NCBI RefSeq assembly: GCF_000735455.1
Contig: NZ_JMPS01000031.1
Location: forward strand, 1-33,369
Source: Yokenella regensburgei ATCC 49455
GTDB taxonomy: Bacteria; Pseudomonadota; Gammaproteobacteria; Enterobacterales; Enterobacteriaceae
Reading direction: 5' to 3'
DNA: 33,369 bases
Of the stretch, positions 26,552 through 33,369 are shown in pieces (within the stretch, counting starts at the first letter, position 1; the number at the start of each line of letters is the position of its first letter). Position numbers and translations under genes: made by a program. The notes below the pieces were generated by a model. The model was not told the DNA's origin. It saw only the letters and a list, made by a program, of their open reading frames with translations, and did not search any database.

Positions 26552-28546
26552 ATGTCCAGAAGAGAGCTCGCCAATGCGATTCGCGCCCTGAGTATGGATG
26601 CTGTCCAGAAGGCCAATTCCGGCCATCCGGGCGCACCGATGGGAATGGCGGATATCGCCGAAGTTCTGTGGAACGATTTCCTGAAGCACAATCCTTATGA
26701 TCCGCACTGGTACGATCGCGACCGCTTTGTGCTGTCGAACGGTCATGCCTCCATGCTGCTTTATAGCCTGCTGCATCTGAGCGGCTACGACTTGCCGATG
26801 GAGGAACTCAAGAACTTCCGCCAGCTGCATTCTAAAACGCCGGGGCATCCGGAAATTGGCTATACCCCGGGTGTGGAAACCACCACCGGGCCGCTTGGCC
26901 AGGGGCTGGCTAACGCCGTCGGGATGGCGATTGCGGAGCGCACCCTCGCCGCTCAGTTCAACCGTCCGGGTCACGATATCGTCGACCACTACACCTACGT
27001 GTTTATGGGAGATGGCTGTCTGATGGAGGGGATCTCCCATGAAGCCAGTTCGCTGGCGGGGACCCTGGGGCTCGGGAAACTGATTGGTTTCTACGACAGC
27101 AACGGCATTTCCATAGACGGCGAAACCCGCGGCTGGTTTACCGACGACACGGCTAAACGCTTCGAGGCCTATCACTGGCACGTGGTGCACGACGTCGACG
27201 GCCACGATCCGCAGGCCATCAAGCAGGCCATTCTTGAAGCACAAAGCGTGAAGGATAAACCCTCCCTGATTATCTGCCGCACCATCATCGGCTTTGGTTC
27301 GCCGAACAAGGCCGGGAAGGAAGAGTCGCACGGTTCAGCGCTCGGTGAAGCGGAAGTGGCGCTGGCGCGCCAGCAGCTTGGCTGGAAGTATCCACCGTTT
27401 GAGATCCCCAAAACCATCTACCAGGCCTGGGATGCGCGTGCAAAAGGAGAAAAAGCTCAACATGCCTGGAACGCTAAACTTGCCGCCTATGAGGCCGCGC
27501 ATCCGCGACTTGCCGCCGAATTTAATCGCCGCAAAAACGGCGAGCTACCAAAGCACTGGCAGACGCTAACCAAAACGTATATTGAAACGCTGCAGTCAGA
27601 GCCAGCAAAAATCGCCAGCCGTAAAGCCTCACAGAACACGCTTAACGCGTATGGCCCGGCACTACATGAGCTGCTCGGGGGATCTGCGGATCTGGCTCCC
27701 AGCAACCTGACCATCTGGAAAGATTCGGTGTCGCTGAAAGAAGATCCGGGTGGGAACTACCTTCACTACGGCGTACGAGAGTTCGGGATGACCGCCATCG
27801 CCAACGGCATCGCTCACCACGGGGGCTTTATCCCCTACACCGCCACCTTCCTGATGTTCGTGGAATACGCCCGCAACGCGGCGCGCATGGCGGCGCTGAT
27901 GAAGGCCCACCAGATAATGGTCTATACCCATGATTCCATCGGCCTTGGCGAAGATGGCCCAACGCACCAGGCCGTAGAGCAGCTCGCCAGCCTGCGCCTG
28001 ACGCCAAACTTCAGCACCTGGCGCCCCTGCGATCAGGTAGAGACCGCCGTTGCCTGGAAAGCGGCGATTGAAAAGAACGACGGTCCAACGGCGCTGATCC
28101 TCTCACGCCAGAACCTCGCCCAGATGGAGCGGACGCCGGAGCAGGTGCAGGATATCGCCCGTGGCGGTTATGTGCTGAAAGATGCGGGAGGCAAGCCGGA
28201 TCTCATCCTGATTGCCACCGGTTCCGAAGTGGAGATTACCGTGCTGGCGGCCGAGAAACTGCGTGCAGAAGGTGTGAATGTGCGGGTGGTATCACTGCCT
28301 TCCACCGACGTCTTCGACGCCCAGGACCCGGCGTATCGCGAATCAGTACTGCCAGCAAGCGTTGCTGCCAGAGTGGCAGTAGAAGCGGGTATTGCCGATT
28401 ACTGGTACAAGTATGTGGGTCTGAAGGGAGCAATAGTCGGGATGCGCAGCTACGGCGAATCCGCCCCGGCCGATAAGCTCTTCCCCTTCTTCGGCTTTAC
28501 GGTCGAAAACGTGGTTGCGAAAGCAAAAACGGTGCTTAACGGGTGA
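26552..28546 (+). CDS. tktB: Transketolase, stationary-phase isozyme
   Basis: A 664-residue thiamine diphosphate enzyme of the pentose phosphate pathway that moves two-carbon units between sugar phosphates. It shows [18 protein letters not shown] at the N-terminus, the ThDP/Mg-binding segment [13 protein letters not shown] near residue 155, the [20 protein letters not shown] pyrimidine-domain motif and [13 protein letters not shown]. The sequence follows E. coli TktB more closely than TktA ([24 protein letters not shown]). The neighbour ypfG supports tktB. The stop overlaps the convergent ypfG stop by 11 nt. talA, the usual operon partner, is absent upstream. Confidence 0.93.
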   Translation: MSRRELANAIRALSMDAVQKANSGHPGAPMGMADIAEVLWNDFLKHNPYDPHWYDRDRFVLSNGHASMLLYSLLHLSGYDLPMEELKNFRQLHSKTPGHPEIGYTPGVETTTGPLGQGLANAVGMAIAERTLAAQFNRPGHDIVDHYTYVFMGDGCLMEGISHEASSLAGTLGLGKLIGFYDSNGISIDGETRGWFTDDTAKRFEAYHWHVVHDVDGHDPQAIKQAILEAQSVKDKPSLIICRTIIGFGSPNKAGKEESHGSALGEAEVALARQQLGWKYPPFEIPKTIYQAWDARAKGEKAQHAWNAKLAAYEAAHPRLAAEFNRRKNGELPKHWQTLTKTYIETLQSEPAKIASRKASQNTLNAYGPALHELLGGSADLAPSNLTIWKDSVSLKEDPGGNYLHYGVREFGMTAIANGIAHHGGFIPYTATFLMFVEYARNAARMAALMKAHQIMVYTHDSIGLGEDGPTHQAVEQLASLRLTPNFSTWRPCDQVETAVAWKAAIEKNDGPTALILSRQNLAQMERTPEQVQDIARGGYVLKDAGGKPDLILIATGSEVEITVLAAEKLRAEGVNVRVVSLPSTDVFDAQDPAYRESVLPASVAARVAVEAGIADYWYKYVGLKGAIVGMRSYGESAPADKLFPFFGFTVENVVAKAKTVLNG

Positions 28547-29579
28547 TCCAAAGCGTGGGCCAGGCGTCTGGCCCCTGCCACTCATCGCATTCCGGCTGTT
28601 CGGCATAACGCACCAGCCGGAAGCGTTGACCATCGTAACGCCAGCGCGTGGTCACGCCGCAATCGCTGAGCCCCCGCCCTTTATCCAGGGTCACCAGTTC
28701 ACGAGTTTTGATATCAAAGGTGGCGTTGACCATCTCGATTTCGCGCTCGTCGCTTGAGGACTGGAACGGCAGGCGCAGATGCACCGGCGTTGAGGAGAAT
28801 GGCTTCTGGCGGGTGACCACCCACGCCCGGTAAATGGTGTTATAAGCGCCGGATTCACAGCTCATCATCATCAGCGCTTTGTCATCGGTTAGCGCCGTCA
28901 CCCATACTTCCTGCCGCATCGGGTCTAGTGAGCACTGGCTGTTGTTCATTCGCCAGTTGCCGTAATCCATCAGATTATTGCTCTCTTCACGGGTCAAAGG
29001 CGCAGGCGTCGGGTTGATTTTTGCTACGCTTTTCAGCGCTGGCGCTGGCGGCACACTCAGCGGTGGATCGTCACCTTTGCGGATCCAGGCCGTCTCGCTG
29101 CCGACGCGCTTTTGCTGCCCGTCAATGAACAGCAGCGCCGCTTTAAGCCCCAGCAGAGAAATAGCCTGCTGGTCTTTATCAAGCGTGATGGCTTGCCCTT
29201 CCTGAACGTGCTGCAAAAATGCATTGATGGTGGCGGTATCGCTGGTCGTGAGCAACCATGGCGCAACCTGCCAGCGCTCGCCGGCCAGCGTTAACGGCGT
29301 GCCGTCGAGCAGCAGGCGATTAGCGATTGGTGGGGTTTTTGCCGTCGGGCTGGCGATGCCGCCAAGCTCTATGCGCAGGCTGGCATCGGTGTGCGCACCC
29401 GCGCTACGGCTCAGCGTCATCACCAGTCCGTGATGCAAACCGATGTTACGCGCCACGCAGAAATTCTGGTTATTACAGGTGACCAGCCAGTCAGAAAACA
29501 CCTGCTGCGCCGGGGCTGCCCATACGGATGCCACCGGTAACCAACCGAATAATAAAAACAGCGCGACGCGATAAAGCAT
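28536..29579 (-). CDS. ypfG: DUF1176 exported protein YpfG
   Basis: A 347-residue protein of unknown function with a clear N-terminal signal peptide ([21 protein letters not shown], cleavage likely after the last alanine), so probably periplasmic. The mature part has scattered cysteines (for example CNNQNFC near the start and NSQCSLDP in the second half) that may form disulfides. The frame is open 25 codons upstream, but the ATG at 29579 places the signal peptide at the terminus and gives the E. coli YpfG length. Its position between tktB and nudK matches E. coli. Confidence 0.9.
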   Translation of the reverse strand: MLYRVALFLLFGWLPVASVWAAPAQQVFSDWLVTCNNQNFCVARNIGLHHGLVMTLSRSAGAHTDASLRIELGGIASPTAKTPPIANRLLLDGTPLTLAGERWQVAPWLLTTSDTATINAFLQHVQEGQAITLDKDQQAISLLGLKAALLFIDGQQKRVGSETAWIRKGDDPPLSVPPAPALKSVAKINPTPAPLTREESNNLMDYGNWRMNNSQCSLDPMRQEVWVTALTDDKALMMMSCESGAYNTIYRAWVVTRQKPFSSTPVHLRLPFQSSSDEREIEMVNATFDIKTRELVTLDKGRGLSDCGVTTRWRYDGQRFRLVRYAEQPECDEWQGPDAWPTLWITR

Positions 29580-29707
29580 GAATGGCACAGCCCCAGAAGA
29601 AAAAAACACCAACTTACAAGCCTGTATCTTCACTGGCGAAGCGGCAACGCTCAATCAGATTTGTCGGATAGCGTGATGTAAATCAGTTGCTATTTTTCTT
29701 AACAAAA

Positions 29708-30283
29708 TCAATCCATTAAACCCGACATTTTTAAATATTGCAGTAAGATCACCGCCTTACCGTCGAGAATTTTCCCTTCGCGCACCATCTGAAGCGCTTG
29801 TTCGAACGCCAGCTCCAGCACTTCAATGGCCTCATCTTCCACGCCACCACCGGCGCTGGCGCGCTGGCTCTCCTGATATTCAGCAATGAAGAAGTGGATA
29901 AGCTCGGTGACGCCGCCCGGAGACATGTACAGCTCAAACACCTTCTGCACGTCGCCCACCTCAAAGCCGGTCTCTTCTACCGCCTCTTTGCGGATACAGG
30001 CTTCTGGTTCATCGTCGTCGAGCAGTCCGGCGCAGGTTTCAATCAGCATGCCATCATCGTTACCATTAACCCAGGTCGCGATACGGAACTGACGCACCAG
30101 CACCACCGTTTTCTTATCACGGTTATAAAGCAGAATGGTGGCTCCGTTGCCGCGATCGTACACCTCGCGCTTATGACGCAGCGGTTCTCCGCCGGACAAA
30201 CTCAGCTCATAGGTGATGTTACGTAAAACAAAGTAATTTTCGGAGAGGATTTTATCTTTGATAACATGGATATTGAGCGACAT
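29708..30283 (-). CDS. nudK: GDP-mannose hydrolase of the Nudix family
   Basis: A 191-residue Nudix hydrolase, the same length as E. coli NudK (YffH), which cleaves GDP-mannose to GMP and mannose 1-phosphate. The Nudix helix is visible as [25 protein letters not shown] near residues 85-110, with the catalytic glutamates in [25 protein letters not shown] and [20 protein letters not shown] are typical of this subgroup. It is transcribed away from acrD, with a 231-bp shared promoter region. In E. coli aegA and narQ lie between nudK and acrD; here they do not. Confidence 0.94.
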   Translation of the reverse strand: MSLNIHVIKDKILSENYFVLRNITYELSLSGGEPLRHKREVYDRGNGATILLYNRDKKTVVLVRQFRIATWVNGNDDGMLIETCAGLLDDDEPEACIRKEAVEETGFEVGDVQKVFELYMSPGGVTELIHFFIAEYQESQRASAGGGVEDEAIEVLELAFEQALQMVREGKILDGKAVILLQYLKMSGLMD

Positions 30284-30424
30284 GGAAGCTCCACAGCGTT
30301 AAGCGGTTCTCCAGTGTACGCCTCAGACCCCCTTCGCCGTCAACATTGTCATCAAGGACAGAAAAAATTCAGAGTTTTGTATATCTACGCGGTAAAGACG
30401 TATGATTATTTACATTAACTCCTT

Positions 30425-30442
30425 TTTTTCTCCACGATTACT
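30425..30442 (+). promoter_or_regulatory. BaeR-like box upstream of acrD
   Basis: TTTTTCTCCACGATTACT resembles the BaeR consensus reported for E. coli acrD and mdtA (TTTTTCTCCATNATTGGC): the first ten bases and the ATT are identical. It lies about 73 nt before the acrD ATG. BaeSR responds to envelope stress such as indole and would induce the pump. Confidence 0.6.
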
Positions 30443-30514
30443 TCAGCCCTTGCGGCTACAGTGTTCGAAGCGTTGCGATAACAAAAAAACAAGTAAAATG
30501 AGGTCCTGATTACA

Positions 30515-33369
30515 ATGGCGAATTTCTTTATCGATCGCCCCATTTTTGCCTGGGTATTGGCCATCTTGCTGTGTTTAACCGGTACACTGGCCATTGTGTC
30601 ATTACCTGTTGAACAGTATCCCAGTCTGACACCGCCGAACGTGCGAATTACCGCCAACTATCCTGGCGCTTCTGCACAAACGCTGGAGAACACGGTTACA
30701 CAGGTTATCGAGCAGAATATGACCGGGCTCGACAACCTGATGTATATGTCATCACAGAGCAGCTCCTCCGGTCAGGCCTCCGTCACCCTGACTTTCACCG
30801 CTGGTACCGATCCAAACGAGGCCATGCAGCAGGTGCAAAACCAGCTGCAGTCGGCGCTGAGTAAGCTGCCTCAGGCGGTGCAGAATCAGGGGGTAACGGT
30901 CAGAAAAACCGGTGATACCAACATTCTCACCATCGCCTTCGTCTCGACCGACGGCAGCATGGATAAGCAGGATATCGCTGACTATGTGGCGAGTAACATT
31001 CAGGATCCACTGAGCCGCGTCAACGGCGTCGGGAGTATTAACCCCTATGGCTCGCAGTATGCGATGCGCATCTGGCTCGATCCGGCCAAGCTCAATAGCT
31101 TCCAGTTGACGGCAAAAGACGTTACCAACGCTATCTCCTCACAAAACGCGCAAATCGCGGTCGGACAGCTGGGTGGAACGCCCTCCATCGATAAGCAGGC
31201 GCTGAACGCCACCATTAACTCTCAGTCACTGCTGCAAACGCCAGAACAATTCCGCGATATTACGCTGCGCGTAAATCCGGACGGCTCGCTGGTCACGTTA
31301 GGCCAGGTCGCGACCGTCGAAATGGGCGCGGAGAGCTACGACTATCTCAGTCTTTTCAACGGGAAACCCGCCTCCGGGCTTGGGGTTCAGCTGGCCTCTG
31401 GCGCTAACGAAATGGCCACCTCAGAAGAGGTGATTAAACGCCTTGATGAACTCAAGCCGTACTTCCCGCATGGCCTTGAGTACAAGGTGGCCTACGAGAC
31501 CACTTCGTTTGTCAAAGCCTCAATTACCGATGTGGTAAAAACCCTTCTGGAAGCCATTCTGCTGGTGTTCCTGGTGATGTATCTGTTCCTGCAGAATTTC
31601 CGCGCGACGCTGATTCCGACCATCGCCGTACCGGTGGTACTGATGGGGACGTTCTCAATCCTCTATGCGCTCGGCTACAGTATCAACACGCTAACCATGT
31701 TCGCGGTGGTGCTCGCCATCGGTCTGCTGGTGGATGACGCCATCGTGGTGGTGGAAAATGTTGAACGTATCATGAGCGAAGAGGGACTCTCGCCCCGGGA
31801 AGCGACGCGAAAATCGATGGGGCAAATCCAGGGTGCGCTGGTGGGGATTGCCATGGTGCTCTCCGCCGTCTTCATCCCGATGGCCTTCTTCGGCGGTACC
31901 ACGGGGGCGATTTATCGCCAGTTCTCGGTGACTATTGTTTCGGCAATGGTGCTGTCGGTACTGGTGGCGCTGATCCTCACTCCGGCGCTCTGCGCCACGC
32001 TTCTGAAGCCGCTCAATAAAGGTGAGCATCACGGCCAGCGCGGCTTCTTCGGCTGGTTTAACCGCGTCTTTAACGCCAGCGCATCACGTTATGAAACCTT
32101 CGTGGGCAAAATTCTCCACCGCAGTCTGCGCGGACTCCTTCTCTACGTCCTGCTGCTGGGCGGCATGGTGTTCCTGTTCCTGCGCCTGCCAACCTCATTC
32201 TTGCCGCAGGAAGACCGCGGTATGTTCCTCACCTCCATTCAGCTGCCGAGCGGCTCTACCCAGCAGCAAACGATGAAGGTCATGAAGAAAGTTGAGGATT
32301 ACTTCTTCACCCATGAAAAAGACACGGTCAGCTCAATTTTCGCCACCGTCGGCTCCGGCCCGGGCGGGAACGGGCAGAACGTTGCCCGTATGTTTATCCG
32401 TCTGAAAGACTGGAAAGAACGCGATCCGAAAACCGGTTCTTCGTTCGCCATCATCGAACGAGCGACCAAAGCCTTCGACCAGATTAAAGAGGCGCGAGTC
32501 TTTGCCAACAACCCGCCCGCCATCAGCGGACTCGGGAGTTCTGCCGGTTTTGATATGGAGCTGCAGGACCACGCCGGCGCCGGGCATGATGCACTAATGG
32601 CTGCCCGCGATCGGTTGCTGAACCTTGCCGAGAAGGATCCGCGCCTGACCCGTGTGCGCCACAACGGCCTCGACGACAGCCCGCAGCTGCAGGTGGATAT
32701 CGATCAGCGCAAGGCACAGGCGCTTGGCGTATCTATCGACGACATCAACGACACGCTGCAAACCGCCTGGGGGTCGAGCTACGTTAACGACTTTATGGAT
32801 CGTGGCCGCGTGAAGAAGGTATACGTTCAGTCGGCAGCCAAATATCGCATGCTGCCGGATGATATCTATCAGTGGTACGTGCGGAACAACAGCGGCACCA
32901 TGGTGCCCTTCTCCTCCTTCGCCTCCTCACACTGGGACAGCGGCTCACCGCGTCTGGAACGCTACAATGGCTATTCAGCGGTAGAGATCATCGGGGAAGC
33001 AGCACCTGGAGTCAGTACCGGCACCGCGATGGACATCATGCAAAACCTGGTGAAAGAGCTGCCGGTTGGTTTTGGTCTGGAATGGACCGCGATGTCCTAC
33101 CAGGAGCGCCTCTCCGGGGCGCAGGCTCCGGCGCTGTATGCCATCTCGTTGCTGGTCGTGTTCCTCTGCCTGGCCGCGCTGTATGAAAGCTGGTCGGTAC
33201 CGTTCTCGGTGATGCTGGTGGTGCCTCTGGGGGTTATCGGTGCGTTGCTTGCCACCTGGATGCGTGGGCTGGAAAACGACGTTTACTTCCAGGTGGGCCT
33301 GTTGACGGTCATTGGGCTATCGGCGAAGAACGCCATTCTGATTGTGGAATTTGCCAACGAGCTCAATCA
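30515..33369 (+). CDS. acrD: RND multidrug efflux pump AcrD, 3' end outside window
   Basis: The first 951 codons of an inner-membrane resistance-nodulation-division pump of about 1037 residues; the frame is still open at the window edge. AcrD works with AcrA and TolC to export aminoglycosides, bile acids and other amphiphiles using the proton gradient. The N-terminus [21 protein letters not shown] is the first membrane helix. The proton-relay aspartates are Asp407 and Asp408 in [15 protein letters not shown], and the matching lysine is Lys938 in [16 protein letters not shown] periplasmic porter and docking domain follows helix 1, and a second one follows helix 7. AcrD is preferred over AcrB from the sequence and the nudK neighbour. 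Confidence 0.93.
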   Translation, partial: MANFFIDRPIFAWVLAILLCLTGTLAIVSLPVEQYPSLTPPNVRITANYPGASAQTLENTVTQVIEQNMTGLDNLMYMSSQSSSSGQASVTLTFTAGTDPNEAMQQVQNQLQSALSKLPQAVQNQGVTVRKTGDTNILTIAFVSTDGSMDKQDIADYVASNIQDPLSRVNGVGSINPYGSQYAMRIWLDPAKLNSFQLTAKDVTNAISSQNAQIAVGQLGGTPSIDKQALNATINSQSLLQTPEQFRDITLRVNPDGSLVTLGQVATVEMGAESYDYLSLFNGKPASGLGVQLASGANEMATSEEVIKRLDELKPYFPHGLEYKVAYETTSFVKASITDVVKTLLEAILLVFLVMYLFLQNFRATLIPTIAVPVVLMGTFSILYALGYSINTLTMFAVVLAIGLLVDDAIVVVENVERIMSEEGLSPREATRKSMGQIQGALVGIAMVLSAVFIPMAFFGGTTGAIYRQFSVTIVSAMVLSVLVALILTPALCATLLKPLNKGEHHGQRGFFGWFNRVFNASASRYETFVGKILHRSLRGLLLYVLLLGGMVFLFLRLPTSFLPQEDRGMFLTSIQLPSGSTQQQTMKVMKKVEDYFFTHEKDTVSSIFATVGSGPGGNGQNVARMFIRLKDWKERDPKTGSSFAIIERATKAFDQIKEARVFANNPPAISGLGSSAGFDMELQDHAGAGHDALMAARDRLLNLAEKDPRLTRVRHNGLDDSPQLQVDIDQRKAQALGVSIDDINDTLQTAWGSSYVNDFMDRGRVKKVYVQSAAKYRMLPDDIYQWYVRNNSGTMVPFSSFASSHWDSGSPRLERYNGYSAVEIIGEAAPGVSTGTAMDIMQNLVKELPVGFGLEWTAMSYQERLSGAQAPALYAISLLVVFLCLAALYESWSVPFSVMLVVPLGVIGALLATWMRGLENDVYFQVGLLTVIGLSAKNAILIVEFANELN

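Noticed and set aside
26251-26700. A 149-codon open frame crossing the structured repeat and the start of tktB
   Set aside because: It shares no good ribosome-binding site and overlaps tktB in another frame; it more likely reflects the repeat than a protein.
26453-27331. A 292-codon open frame antisense to the 5' part of tktB
   Set aside because: It is explained by the transketolase codon pattern on the other strand.
1-33369. CRISPR arrays, tRNA or rRNA genes, insertion sequences
   Set aside because: No regularly spaced direct repeats, cloverleaf-like genes, rRNA-like stretches or transposase genes were seen.

Overview
The window comes from the chromosome of a gamma-proteobacterium of the family Enterobacteriaceae, most likely a Klebsiella, Raoultella or Enterobacter relative. 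The evidence is moderately high GC, a full-length EUT1-type ethanolamine operon next to maeB, and the tktB-ypfG-nudK-acrD neighbourhood known from Escherichia coli, all with close E. coli-like protein sequences. The genus cannot be fixed from sequence alone.

Positions 1-10559 (+ strand) hold most of a type II choline-utilisation (cut, GRM2) microcompartment operon, cut off at its 5' end. In order it encodes two near-identical hexameric shell proteins, the aldehyde dehydrogenase CutF, a pentameric vertex protein, the alcohol dehydrogenase CutO, the long choline trimethylamine-lyase CutC, its radical-SAM activase CutD, a tailed shell protein, a PduL-type phosphotransacylase, an uncharacterised probable lumen protein, and a pair of EmrE-like SMR transporters. 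Choline is split to trimethylamine and acetaldehyde inside the shell. CutF and CutO dispose of the aldehyde as acetyl-CoA and ethanol, and the phosphotransacylase converts acetyl-CoA to acetyl phosphate.

Positions 10597-23610 (- strand) hold the eut operon, transcribed eutS-P-Q-D-M-N-E-G-H-A-B-C-L-K-R, tail to tail with cut. It encodes a second complete microcompartment that makes acetaldehyde from ethanolamine using a B12 enzyme. eutT and eutJ, which lie inside the E. coli and Salmonella operons, are absent with only 24-25 nt in their places. A CRP-like site and a terminator separate eutS from maeB. An almost identical hairpin stem lies at the other end of the operon, between eutR and the SMR genes.

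Positions 23764-33369 are core-genome: maeB (-), a roughly 500-bp intergenic region with a strongly self-complementary element of about 267 bp, tktB (+), ypfG (-), nudK (-), a divergent promoter region with a BaeR-like box, and the first 951 codons of acrD (+). Compared with E. coli K-12, talA is missing between maeB and tktB, and aegA and narQ are missing between nudK and acrD.

The points most worth following are: two aldehyde-producing organelle operons placed end to end; an internal, catalytically empty duplication that makes up the N-terminal extension of CutC; an uncharacterised protein carrying an encapsulation-type helix shared with EutC, EutE and CutF; the eut operon without eutT and eutJ; and the unexplained structured repeat upstream of tktB.
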